Below, piece after piece: positions 41,134 to 48,933 of a stretch of 64,000 nucleotides of DNA. Made by a program: the position numbers and the translations under genes. The stretch spans positions 84,262-148,261 of the forward strand of contig NZ_NSDM01000016.1 of assembly GCF_030852425.1 (NCBI RefSeq), in the 5' to 3' direction. Origin of the DNA: Saccharothrix longispora. GTDB lineage: Bacteria; Actinomycetota; Actinomycetes; Mycobacteriales; Pseudonocardiaceae. Position 1 is the stretch's first letter. Each line of letters opens with the position of its first letter. The notes beneath the pieces are model-generated. The model saw nothing but the letters and a program-made list of their open reading frames with translations. It was not told the DNA's origin and ran no database searches.

Positions 41134-43167
41134 ATGCGGACCCTGCTCATCGACAACCACGACTCGTTCACCTTCAACCTCTTCCAGTTCCTGGCGGAGG
41201 TGAACGGGCGGGACCCGGTCGTCGTCGCCAACGACGACCCGCGGTTCCGGCTGTCCGACCTGTCCTCGTTCGACAACGTGCTGATCGGCCCCGGCCCCGG
41301 TCGGCCGCAGCGCGCCACCGACCTCGGCCTGGGCGGCGCCGTCGTCGAGCACGCCGACGTGCCGCTGCTCGGCGTCTGCCTCGGCCACCAGGCCCTGTGC
41401 CTCGCGGAGGGCGCGTCCGTGGGCCTGGTCACGCCCCGGCACGGCGTCGTCGACCACGTCCGGCACACCGGTGTCGACCTCTTCGCGGGCCTGCCGTCGC
41501 CGCTGGCCGTCGTCCGCTACCACTCGCTGGCCGTCTCCGACCTGCCCGCGTCCCTCGAACCGGTCGCGTGGTCGGTGTCGGACGGCGTGCTGATGGCCGT
41601 GCGGCACCGGACCCGCCCGCGGTGGGGCGTGCAGTTCCACCCGGAGTCGGTGTGCACCGCGCACGGCCGCGATCTCCTCGCGAACTTCCGCGACCTCACG
41701 TCGGCGTCCGCCGTCGAACCGGCCGTCGCGCCCCCGGTGGCCCCCGCCCCGGTGGCCCCCGTCGCGGCCCCGGGCCGTTCCGTGCTGGTGCGGCGGGTCG
41801 AGGCCCACCCGTCGCCCGAAGCGGTGTTCGCGGCCCTGTACGGGGACTCCGCGGACGCGTTCTGGCTCGACAGCAGCCTGCCCGGCGGTCGGGGCCGGTT
41901 CTCCGTCATGGGCGACGCCTCCGGCCCGCTCGCCAGGGTGGCCACCTACGACGTGGGGGCCGGCGAGGTGACCGTCGACGGGGTGGTGCGCCCCGGGCCG
42001 TTCCTGGACTGGCTGGAGGCCGACCTGGCGGCGTGGCGGGTGGAGCAGCCCGACGTGCCGTTCGACTTCGCCCTCGGTTGGGTGGGCTACCTCGGCTACG
42101 AACTGAAGGCCGAATGCGGCGGTGAGGCCGCCCACCGTTCGGAGCAGCCCGACGCGGCATTCGTGTTCGCCGACCGGGCGGTCGTTTTCGACCACGAATC
42201 CCGGTGCTGCCACCTGCTCGCGTTGAGCGACGAGGACGGCTGGTTGGACCGAACGGAGGCATTCCTGCGCGATTTCCCGGCGCCCGCCGACGTGCCCGCC
42301 GGGCGTGTTCCCGCGAGGCCCCGCGGGGACTCCGCGCAGGCCCGGCACGGCCGCACCCGGTACCTGGAGCTCATCGCGGCCTGCCAGGGGGCCATCACGG
42401 CCGGCGAGAGCTACGAGGTGTGCCTGACGAACACCGTCACGTGGCGGGGCGCCGTCGACCCGTGGGACGCCTACCGGTTCCTCCGCGCGGAAAGCCCTGC
42501 CCCGTTCGGCGCACTGCTCCGTTTCGGTGCGCTCTCCGTGCTCAGCACTTCACCCGAGCGGTTCATCCGGGTCGACCGACAGGGTGTCGTCGAATCCGAA
42601 CCAATCAAGGGGACGCGACCGCGCGGCCGCACGCCGGAGGGGGACCTCGCTTTGCGGAGGGCCTTGGCGACCAGCGCGAAGGACCGCGCCGAGAACCTCA
42701 TGATCGTGGACCTCGTGCGCAATGATCTGGGCCATTGCGCTGAAGTCGGCAGCGTCGAGGTGCCCAGGATCTTCGAGGTGGAGAGCTACGCGACCGTGCA
42801 CCAGCTCGTCAGCACGGTTCGGGCGAGACTGCGTTCCGGCACTTCCGCCACCGCGGCCGTTAGGGCGGCGTTCCCGGGCGGGTCGATGACCGGCGCCCCC
42901 AAGATCCGGACAATGCAGATCATCGACGGGCTGGAAGCCGGGGCCCGGGGGGTCTACTCCGGGGCGCTCGGATACTTCTCCCTGTCGGGAACGGCCGACT
43001 TCAGCATCGTCATCAGGACGCTGGTGGTGGACCGGGACAAGGTGAGTTTCGGCGTCGGCGGCGCTGTCATCGCGCTGTCAGACCCCGCGGAGGAATTCGA
43101 GGAGACCGCCGTGAAGGCGACCGCCCTGCTCAGGCTGCTCGGCACGGGCTTCCCCGACCGCGCATGA
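41134..43167 (+). CDS. pabAB: Fused aminodeoxychorismate synthase (PabA-PabB)
   Basis: 677 aa. Residues 1-190 form a class I glutamine amidotransferase with Cys82 in GVCLGHQ and His/Glu in WGVQFHPES. A Pro/Ala linker leads to the PabB part with the signature PIKGTRPRG (Lys492 is the nucleophile that marks aminodeoxychorismate synthases; anthranilate synthases have Ala there), DLVRNDLGHCAEVGS and GGSMTGAPKIRTM. Makes 4-amino-4-deoxychorismate for PABA. No pabC or other folate genes lie nearby. Fused PabAB is also used in antibiotic clusters that need PABA or aminochorismate, so a link with the cluster beginning 4.6 kb away is conceivable. The 3' part has somewhat lower GC than its start. Confidence 0.94.
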   Translation: MRTLLIDNHDSFTFNLFQFLAEVNGRDPVVVANDDPRFRLSDLSSFDNVLIGPGPGRPQRATDLGLGGAVVEHADVPLLGVCLGHQALCLAEGASVGLVTPRHGVVDHVRHTGVDLFAGLPSPLAVVRYHSLAVSDLPASLEPVAWSVSDGVLMAVRHRTRPRWGVQFHPESVCTAHGRDLLANFRDLTSASAVEPAVAPPVAPAPVAPVAAPGRSVLVRRVEAHPSPEAVFAALYGDSADAFWLDSSLPGGRGRFSVMGDASGPLARVATYDVGAGEVTVDGVVRPGPFLDWLEADLAAWRVEQPDVPFDFALGWVGYLGYELKAECGGEAAHRSEQPDAAFVFADRAVVFDHESRCCHLLALSDEDGWLDRTEAFLRDFPAPADVPAGRVPARPRGDSAQARHGRTRYLELIAACQGAITAGESYEVCLTNTVTWRGAVDPWDAYRFLRAESPAPFGALLRFGALSVLSTSPERFIRVDRQGVVESEPIKGTRPRGRTPEGDLALRRALATSAKDRAENLMIVDLVRNDLGHCAEVGSVEVPRIFEVESYATVHQLVSTVRARLRSGTSATAAVRAAFPGGSMTGAPKIRTMQIIDGLEAGARGVYSGALGYFSLSGTADFSIVIRTLVVDRDKVSFGVGGAVIALSDPAEEFEETAVKATALLRLLGTGFPDRA

Positions 43168-43170
43168 CGT

Positions 43171-43235
43171 GACCTGCGTTTTCCCCTGCGGTGAGCCGTG
43201 GCCGACCGCAGGGGAAACGGTTGCCCCGCAGGTCA
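43171..43235. terminator. Two-tier hairpin terminator between pabAB and lsr2
   Basis: The inner stem TTTCCCCTGCGGT (43180-43192) with 43205-43217 is a perfect 13 bp; the outer stem GACCTGCG (43171-43178) pairs with CGCAGGTC (43228-43235), overlapping the lsr2 stop codon. It separates convergent genes. Confidence 0.85.
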
Positions 43236-43574
43236 GGAGGCGTGCGCTTCCTGGAACTGCACGACCAGGCCCTGGGGAATGCGGCCGCGGTCGGAGATCT
43301 GGTGGCCCTGCGCCCGGGCCCAGTCCCGAATGGCCTGCGCCTGGGCCTTGTCACCAGCCTTTACCGTGCTCTTGCCGGTGCCCTTGCGCTGCTTGCGCCC
43401 ACCCGCACGGCGTGCCTTGGCGACGAAGTCGGCCAGGGACTCGCGGAGCTTGTCCGCATTGTCCTTGGAGAGGTCGATGGAGTACTCCACACCGTCCAGC
43501 GCGAAGGTCACGGTCTCGGCGGCTTCGCTGCCGTCGAGGTCGTCGATGAGTTGGACGACGGTCTGCTGTGCCAC
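43233..43574 (-). CDS. lsr2: Lsr2 nucleoid-associated xenogeneic silencer
   Basis: 113 aa. The N-terminal dimerisation domain (QTVVQLIDDLDGSEAAETVT ... VEYSIDLS) and C-terminal DNA-binding domain (IRDWARAQGHQISDRGRIPQ, with the RGR AT-hook-like motif) are standard. Start GTG 43574 follows GGAGGAA. Lsr2 coats AT-rich DNA and represses horizontally acquired and secondary-metabolite genes, so it may influence the cluster to the right. Confidence 0.96.
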   Translation of the reverse strand: MAQQTVVQLIDDLDGSEAAETVTFALDGVEYSIDLSKDNADKLRESLADFVAKARRAGGRKQRKGTGKSTVKAGDKAQAQAIRDWARAQGHQISDRGRIPQGLVVQFQEAHAS

Positions 43575-43816
43575 TGTTCCTCCGTGTGTGCTCGCATAGC
43601 GCGTGCTGCCCTCGACTTGTTCTGCGCCACACGCTTCGGGGGTCACCATAGTGCACGAGAGGAATATCGCCTAACCTTTCGGCATGAAAATGTGACTGGA
43701 TGCCCCCGGACGGGTCATTTCACGGGCTAAACCACACGACCTGAAATGCGAGGCTGCCCGAAGGTCCTCCGGTGGTGCCCGTCACACCCGGTCGGGTGGC
43801 CTATCCTGGACTCGGA

Positions 43817-43831
43817 TACCCGCCCAGGGTA
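43817..43831 (+). promoter_or_regulatory. Candidate CsoR operator
   Basis: TACCCgcccaGGGTA is a 15-bp pseudopalindrome of the TACCC-N5-GGGTA kind recognised by CsoR proteins, placed 16 nt before the csoR start. This would allow copper-responsive autoregulation. Inferred from motif and position. Confidence 0.55.
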
Positions 43832-43847
43832 GGGAAGGTGGGGGACG

Positions 43848-44129
43848 GTGCACGGCTACACGGCGGACAAGGACGCGTACCTCAAGCGGCTCAGGCGCAT
43901 CGAGGGCCAGGTGCGCGGTCTCCAGCGCATGGTCGAGAACGACGACTACTGCATCGACGTCCTGACCCAGATCTCCGCGGCCACCAAGGCCCTCCAGGCG
44001 GTCTCCCTGGGCCTGCTGGAAGAGCACCTGAAGCACTGCGTGGCCCAGGCGGCGGCCGAGGGCGGCGAGGTGGCCGAGGAGAAGATCGCGGAGGCGTCCG
44101 CGGCGATCACCCGACTGGTCCGCTCCTGA
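43848..44129 (+). CDS. csoR: CsoR-type copper-sensing transcriptional repressor
   Basis: 93-aa all-helical repressor of the DUF156 family. Copper ligands match CsoR: Cys35 in DDYCIDVLTQ, His60 and Cys64 in LEEHLKHCV. The start RRIEGQVRGLQRMVE is the DNA-contact and tetramer helix. GTG 43848 is chosen because it precedes HGYTADKDAYLKRL, the usual N-terminus. A pseudopalindromic operator lies just upstream. No copA or chaperone gene is adjacent, so its other targets are elsewhere. RcnR/FrmR-type specificity is less likely because Cys-His-Cys is present. Confidence 0.93.
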   Translation: MHGYTADKDAYLKRLRRIEGQVRGLQRMVENDDYCIDVLTQISAATKALQAVSLGLLEEHLKHCVAQAAAEGGEVAEEKIAEASAAITRLVRS

Positions 44130-44182
44130 CCGCGCCCCCGTGCCCGGGCGCGGCGCCCTGATCCAGTAGAGTGCTCCCGCCG

Positions 44183-44259
44183 GCCCCCGTAGCCCAATCG
44201 GCAGAGGCAGCGGACTCAAAATCCGTCCAGTGTGCGTTCGAGTCGCACCGGGGGCACCA
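44183..44259 (+). tRNA. tRNA with leucine anticodon CAA and a class-I (short) variable arm
   Basis: Acceptor 44183-44189 (GCCCCCG) pairs with 44249-44255, discriminator A44256, encoded CCA 44257-44259. Anticodon stem GCGGA (44210-44214) with TCCGT (44222-44226, one G-U); loop CTCAAAA gives anticodon CAA (44217-44219), reading Leu codon UUG. The variable region is only five nt (44227-44231), and the T arm is GTGCG-TTCGAGT-CGCAC. Normal bacterial tRNA-Leu is class II with a long variable arm, so this is an atypical species; the amino acid identity is therefore uncertain. Confidence 0.88.
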
Positions 44260-44331
44260 CGCCCGACCGGGCCTCGCGGGCCGATCGCCCGGATCGCTCG
44301 ACGCGCCCGGTTCCGGACACCCCCACGACGA

Positions 44332-44376
44332 GAACGGCCGGTCGACGGGTGGGAACACCCCGTCGACCGGCCGTTC
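44332..44376. terminator. Strong bidirectional terminator between the tRNA and the MFS gene
   Basis: A perfect 18-bp stem (GAACGGCCGGTCGACGGG, 44332-44349, with 44359-44376) and a 9-nt loop. It lies downstream of the tRNA on one strand and of the MFS gene on the other. Confidence 0.9.
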
Positions 44377-44396
44377 CCGGCGCTGTGGCCGGTTGC

Positions 44397-45827
44397 TCAC
44401 TCCGAGGGTTCCGACGGCGCCTTGCGGGGCATCAGGACCACGAACGGCAGGCTGAGGGCCGTGGCGGCCAGGACGACGATGAGGGTGACCTCCATCGCGT
44501 GGGCGAACCCGGACGTCGCGGCCATGAAGAAGACCGACGTGACCGCGGCCGAGCCGATCGCCGAGGCGAGCTGCTGGATCGAGCCGAGCGAGCCGCTGGC
44601 GCTGCCGGCCTCGTCGGGCTTCGCGTCGCCCAGGGCGACGGTCGGGATCGTGGTGAAGCAGAGGCCGGTGCCGACGCCGATGACGATGAACGCCGGGGCC
44701 AGCGCCCAGAGGCTGAGGTCCGTCCCGGAGAACTTGACGAGGGCCAGGACCCAACCGCAACCGACGATGGAGACGCCCAGGCCGATGAAGACGAGCTTGC
44801 GGCCGAGCTTGGTGACCAGGCCGCCCATGGCGGCGAAGCTGGCGCCGATGAGACCCACGGTGAGCGGCACGAGGCCGAGCGAGGCGTCCCGCGGGCTGGC
44901 GTGCAGCCCTTCCTGGATGAACAGCGACAGCACGAAGAACAGGCCGGTGCTGGCGGCGAAGGCGACCAGGCCCACGACCATGCCGGAGGTGAAGCCGCGG
45001 TTCTTCAGCAGCGAGGGCTTGATGAGCGGGTGCTCCGCGGTGCGCTGGCGGTAGGCGAAGGCGCCGAAGAACAGCAGGCCGACGACGACCGCGATGACGG
45101 AGAAGGCGTGCCAGCCGTTGGTCGAGCCCTCGATCAGGCCGTACAGCAGCCCGAACATGGCCACCGAGAGCAGGCCGGAGCCCCAACCGTCGACGACGGT
45201 GGACCGGTCGGCGTCGTCGTCGCGCGGCAGGATCCTGACGGCGATGATCATCCCGATGATGCCGAGGAAGATGTTCGCGAGGAAGATCGGGCGCCAGGAC
45301 AGGCCGAACAGGTCGGCGTTGATGATGAACCCGGCCAGGACCGGGCCGCCGACGCTGGAGATGCCGAGGACCGGGCCGAACAGGCCGAACGCCTTGGCGA
45401 GCATCTCGCGGTCGAACGCCTTCGTCATGATCGCCATGCCCTGCGGGATGAGCAGGGCGCCGAACGCGCCCTGGGCGACCCGGGCGGCGATGAGCAGGCC
45501 CGGGTCGGGCGAGAAGCCGATGACCGCCGAGGCCAGGGTGAAGCCGCCCATGCCGATGAGGAAGAGCTTGCGCTGGCCGAACTTGTCGCCCAGCCGGCCG
45601 CCGATCAGGAGCAGGACGCCCATGGCGAGCATGTACGCCGGTCCCACCCACTTGATCAGGCTCTCACCGCCGTTGAGCTCGCGGGCGATGGTGGGGGCCG
45701 CGATGTTCGTGATTGTCCCGTCGATCACGTCGATGGCGTCGGCGAGCAGCACCAGCCCCAGGATCGCCCACATCCGGCGGCTGGAGAGGCGTGCGGTGCC
45801 CGCGCCCGGCTCCGTCGTGCTTGTCAT
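44397..45827 (-). CDS. MFS drug exporter, DHA2 (14-helix, EmrB/QacA) family
   Basis: 476 aa. Proton-driven exporter with about 14 predicted helices. Motif A GGRLGDKFGQRK follows helix 2; motif C-like GPVLGISSVGGPVLAGFI lies in helix 5, typical of drug/proton antiporters. The first helix carries the charged DAIDVIDGTITNIAAP characteristic of DHA2. Monocistronic and bounded by a terminator. It could export a product of the nearby biosynthetic cluster or give general resistance; no dedicated regulator is next to it. Confidence 0.93.
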   Translation of the reverse strand: MTSTTEPGAGTARLSSRRMWAILGLVLLADAIDVIDGTITNIAAPTIARELNGGESLIKWVGPAYMLAMGVLLLIGGRLGDKFGQRKLFLIGMGGFTLASAVIGFSPDPGLLIAARVAQGAFGALLIPQGMAIMTKAFDREMLAKAFGLFGPVLGISSVGGPVLAGFIINADLFGLSWRPIFLANIFLGIIGMIIAVRILPRDDDADRSTVVDGWGSGLLSVAMFGLLYGLIEGSTNGWHAFSVIAVVVGLLFFGAFAYRQRTAEHPLIKPSLLKNRGFTSGMVVGLVAFAASTGLFFVLSLFIQEGLHASPRDASLGLVPLTVGLIGASFAAMGGLVTKLGRKLVFIGLGVSIVGCGWVLALVKFSGTDLSLWALAPAFIVIGVGTGLCFTTIPTVALGDAKPDEAGSASGSLGSIQQLASAIGSAAVTSVFFMAATSGFAHAMEVTLIVVLAATALSLPFVVLMPRKAPSEPSE

Positions 45828-45993
45828 GAGGAACGTCCTTCTCGGTTCCGTCGGGGGCGCCCCCTCATGGGCGACCTCTCGCCCCTACTACGAACGCCGC
45901 CGGCCCGATCCGACACCGCCCCGGAGATTTTCTGCGGCACCCGGACGCCGTCCTCGGACCGGGCCGGACACGCCCGCGCGCACGGGCTCCCGG

Positions 45994-47235
45994 CTACCCC
46001 GGTTGGTCGCGGCGACGGGTCAGGTAGGCGGTCTCGGCGGTGTTGCCGGCCAGCTCGATGGCCCGGTCGTAGGCCGCGCGCGCCTGCCGGCCCTGGCCCG
46101 TCCGGCGCAGCAGCTCGGCGCGGGTGGCGTGGTAGGCGTGGTAGCCGGCCAGCGCGTTCCCGAGCCGGTCGACGGCCGCCAGCGCCACGTCCGGGCCGTC
46201 GACCTCGGCGACCGCGATCGCCCGGTTGAGGGCGATCGTCGGCGACGGGTCGACGCGGACGAGCTGGTCGTACAGGGCGAGCACCTGTGACCAGTCGGTG
46301 TCGCGGATGTCCCGGGCGGAGGTGTGCACGGCGTTGATCGCCGCGAGGATCTGGTAGCGACCCGGGGCGACGCCGGCGGCGGCCGCGGCGAGGCGCTCGC
46401 GCACCAGCCGGTGGCCCTCGGCGATCAGCGTCGCGTCCCACGCCCCGCGGTCCTGCTCGGCCAGGGGGACCAGTTCACCGCTCGCCGAGACCCGGGCCGG
46501 GCGGCGGGCCTCGATGAGCAGCATCAGCGCCAGCAGCCCGGCCACCTCGCCGTCGTCCGGCAGCAGGTCGCGGATCAGGCGGGTGAGCCGGATCGCCTCG
46601 GCGGTCAGGTCGTGGCGCACGGGGTCGGTGTCGGGGCTGGTGGCCAGGTAGCCCTCGTTGAAGACGAGGAACAGGACGGCGAGCACGCCGGTGACGCGTG
46701 CCGGGAGGTCCTCGGTGGCCGGCACGCGGTAGGGGATGTGCGCCGCTTTGATCTTGGCCTTCGCGCGGGTGATCCGCTGCCCCATGGCGCTCTCGGTCAC
46801 CAGGAAGGCGCGGGCGATCTCGGGCACGGTCAGACCGCCGACCATGCGCAACGTCAGCGCCAGGCGGGATTCCACCGCCAGCGCCGGGTGGCAGCAGGTG
46901 AAGATCAACCGGAGCCGGTCGTCGTCGATGGCGCCGGGGGGCTCGCGCGGGCCGGCGCCGTGCACCATCCGAGCCTCCCTCTGCTTCTCGTCGCGCTTGC
47001 TCTCGCGCCGGATGCGGTCGATGGCCTTGCGGTTGGCGGTGGTGGTCAGCCAGGCGGCGGTGTTGGGCGGCACGCCGTCGACCGACCACCGCTCGACGGC
47101 GGTCGCGAACGCCTCGGCGGCCGCTTCCTCGGCGATGTCGAGATCGCCGAAGCGCCTGGTCAGGAGGGCGACCACCCGCGCCCACTCCTCGTGGTGGGCG
47201 CGGGTGATCGCCTCCCGGACGTCGAACCCGCTCAC
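45994..47235 (-). CDS. ECF42-type RNA polymerase sigma factor with C-terminal TPR-like extension
   Basis: 413 aa. Regions 2 and 4 of an ECF sigma factor (DLDIAEEAAAEAFATAVERW; TLRMVGGLTVPEIARAFLV, ESAMGQRITRAKAKI) are followed by a 200-residue extension (FNEGYLATSPDTDPVRHDLT, INAVHTSARDIRDTDWSQVL, VALNRAIAVAEVDGP type). This is the ECF42 layout, where the extension replaces an anti-sigma factor. GTG 47235 overlaps the YCII gene stop (GTGA), the usual ECF42-YCII pairing. Confidence 0.94.
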   Translation of the reverse strand: MSGFDVREAITRAHHEEWARVVALLTRRFGDLDIAEEAAAEAFATAVERWSVDGVPPNTAAWLTTTANRKAIDRIRRESKRDEKQREARMVHGAGPREPPGAIDDDRLRLIFTCCHPALAVESRLALTLRMVGGLTVPEIARAFLVTESAMGQRITRAKAKIKAAHIPYRVPATEDLPARVTGVLAVLFLVFNEGYLATSPDTDPVRHDLTAEAIRLTRLIRDLLPDDGEVAGLLALMLLIEARRPARVSASGELVPLAEQDRGAWDATLIAEGHRLVRERLAAAAAGVAPGRYQILAAINAVHTSARDIRDTDWSQVLALYDQLVRVDPSPTIALNRAIAVAEVDGPDVALAAVDRLGNALAGYHAYHATRAELLRRTGQGRQARAAYDRAIELAGNTAETAYLTRRRDQPG

Positions 47236-47561
47236 ACGGCCACGAACGGCCGCACCTCGACCTTCCGGTTGCAGGCCCTCGCCCCCTCGGTCGCGAGCTT
47301 GAGCGCGACGTCGAGGTCGGGTGCTTCGATGATCCAGAAACCGGCGAGGTACTCCTTCGACTCCAGGAACGGGCCGTCGGTGACCACCGCCTCCGCGCCC
47401 CGGTGGTCGATGACGGTGGCGTTCTCCGGTGCGCTGAGCCCACCGGCGAAGACCCAGTGCCCCTGGGCGCGGAGCCGGTCGTTGAACACGTCGATCGCAG
47501 CCTGCTCGTCCGGGTCGTCGGTGCTGGCCTGGTCGTGGATCACGGAAAGCAGGTACTGCAT
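47232..47561 (-). CDS. YCII/DGPF-domain protein, ECF42 partner
   Basis: 109 aa. A YCII-related small alpha/beta protein with the DGPF motif (EAVVTDGPFLESKEYLAGFW). ATG 47561 is preferred to ATG 47570 because AGAGGAG lies about 9 nt upstream of the former and touches the latter. DGPF proteins are almost always encoded next to ECF42 sigma factors and are thought to take part in the signal that activates them; the catalytic or sensing role is unknown. Confidence 0.92.
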   Translation of the reverse strand: MQYLLSVIHDQASTDDPDEQAAIDVFNDRLRAQGHWVFAGGLSAPENATVIDHRGAEAVVTDGPFLESKEYLAGFWIIEAPDLDVALKLATEGARACNRKVEVRPFVAV

Positions 47562-47790
47562 CCGCAACATCTCCTCTGGCGTCAGGACAGTGTGGTGAAG
47601 CGGTCCGGTGCGTCGGCCAGCGTAATACCGCGGCGCCGGCCGGCAGGCGGACCCGGGTGGTCCGACCGGGTCGGGTCGGCCCCCGAGCGGACCGGGACGC
47701 GTCGGCGCGGCGGCCGGCGGGTGATCCGCGAGGACCTCGCCCTACGGCTTGCCGAACCGGCGTCCCGGCTCGCCGCGGCACCGCGACGCC

Positions 47791-47811
47791 GCGCGGCCGC
47801 TCGGGCCGCGC
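47791..47811 (-). terminator. Terminator after the thioesterase-like gene
   Basis: GCGCGGCC (47791-47798) pairs with GGCCGCGC (47804-47811) across five nt, 9 nt beyond the minus-strand stop. It separates this gene from the YCII-sigma unit and so may mark the left edge of the cluster. Confidence 0.6.
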
Positions 47812-47819
47812 CCACCGCT

Positions 47820-48623
47820 TCAGCGGCCGTCGACCAGGTCGCGCACGCGCTCGGCCAGCTCCGGCGTCACGGCGTCGGGCCGTTCCGCGGGCGGCGGCGG
47901 TGTGATCCGGCACCGCTCCGGAACGCTCCCGGGCAGCACGAAGCCGGGCTCGTCGGTCAGCACCGAGATCGCGACCGCGTCGGAGGGCACCTTCACGGGG
48001 CGGTCGTTGCGGCAGGCCAGCAGGAAGGCGAGCCACGTCCGGTACGACACCAGCAGTTCGGAGAACGCCAGGGGGGGCTTGGTGAGGCCGAGCCGCGTCG
48101 CCACCCCCGCCAGCCCCTCGTTCATGAGCTGCTCCATCCCGGCGACGCAGGCCAGCGGATCGCCGTCCAGGTCGGGACTGGCGAGACCGCCGACGCCCAA
48201 CTTCCCCTGGAACTCGGCGAAGCGCTCGGTGACGTGGTCCGTGCCGGGCCAGGTCGGCTGCACCAGGATGGCGGTGACCTCCCGCTCGCCGACCAGCCGT
48301 TCGGCGATCTGCAGGGCCAGGCCGGCGGCGCTGCAGTGGCCCACGACGAACACGCGCCGGTCGCCGGTCGCGGTGGACTCGTCGGAGCGGAAGGCGGCGG
48401 CGGTCTCGTCGGCCAGTTCCGGCAGGGTGGCGTAGAGCCGGTCACCGGACAGCGCACCGCGCGGGTCCACCTGGTAGACCGGGTGACCGGCGGCCACGTC
48501 GCCGACCAGCCGGCTGAGCCGCGGCGTCGGGGTGAGCGGCTGGAAGTCGGCGACCAGGACGGCCGCCCCGCCCCCGGAGCTGAGCCTGCTGCACAGTGGT
48601 TTGGTGCCAATGACGGCCTGCAT
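47820..48623 (-). CDS. Thioesterase-like alpha/beta hydrolase, biosynthetic cluster
   Basis: 267 aa. Similar in layout to type II or NRPS thioesterases: PLTPTPRLSRLVGDVAAGHP, VYQVDPRGA and the nucleophile strand-turn-helix RVFVVGHCSAAGLALQIAERL. The Ser aligns with the thioesterase nucleophile, but the surrounding GxSxG is altered to H-C-S-A-A, and no clear C-terminal GxHxxM-type His motif is seen; the end is shortened and polar. It may be a low-activity editing enzyme or a non-hydrolytic homologue. Stands alone on the minus strand at the left of the cluster. Confidence 0.7.
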   Translation of the reverse strand: MQAVIGTKPLCSRLSSGGGAAVLVADFQPLTPTPRLSRLVGDVAAGHPVYQVDPRGALSGDRLYATLPELADETAAAFRSDESTATGDRRVFVVGHCSAAGLALQIAERLVGEREVTAILVQPTWPGTDHVTERFAEFQGKLGVGGLASPDLDGDPLACVAGMEQLMNEGLAGVATRLGLTKPPLAFSELLVSYRTWLAFLLACRNDRPVKVPSDAVAISVLTDEPGFVLPGSVPERCRITPPPPAERPDAVTPELAERVRDLVDGR

Positions 48624-48933
48624 CGGTGGTTCCTTCCCCTCGGGCGCTTCAGCCCTCGGACACCAGCGGGACTTCCGCGTACCCGTCGAAGACGAACGTC
48701 GCCGCGCTTCTTCGTCGGGCGGAACGGCCGGGCTCCGGCGCCCGGGGGCGGATTTCCGAATCCCGTGACGAACGGGGTGACCCCGTGCGGCCGTGCTGAC
48801 AGCTTCGCGAGGACCGATTCCCCCGGCAACTCCCCCATTGCGGCCGTCGTGCCCGCCCATCCGGCTCCGGCACGACGAAAGGCCCCGGGGAGTAGCGTAG
48901 CCGTGATCACACACCTGCCCCTGGAGGTTGACC
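48624..48933. other. 310-bp divergent spacer at the left of the biosynthetic cluster
   Basis: Upstream of both the thioesterase-like gene (minus) and the alpha/beta hydrolase gene (plus). A minus-strand frame ends in FVFDGYAEVPLVSEG just before the former, but it has no credible start. CCTGGAGG at 48919-48926 is the ribosome binding site of the plus-strand gene. No clear promoter or operator was identified. Confidence 0.4.

Noticed and set aside
44183..44259. Selenocysteine or suppressor tRNA
   Set aside because: The anticodon is CAA, not UCA or CUA, and the acceptor branch is a normal 7/5, not 8/5 or 9/4.
48649..48873. Minus-strand 74-aa frame ending FVFDGYAEVPLVSEG
   Set aside because: The tail looks protein-like, but the first two-thirds are Arg/Ser/Pro-rich and no start with a ribosome site exists; could be a remnant, not supportable as a gene.
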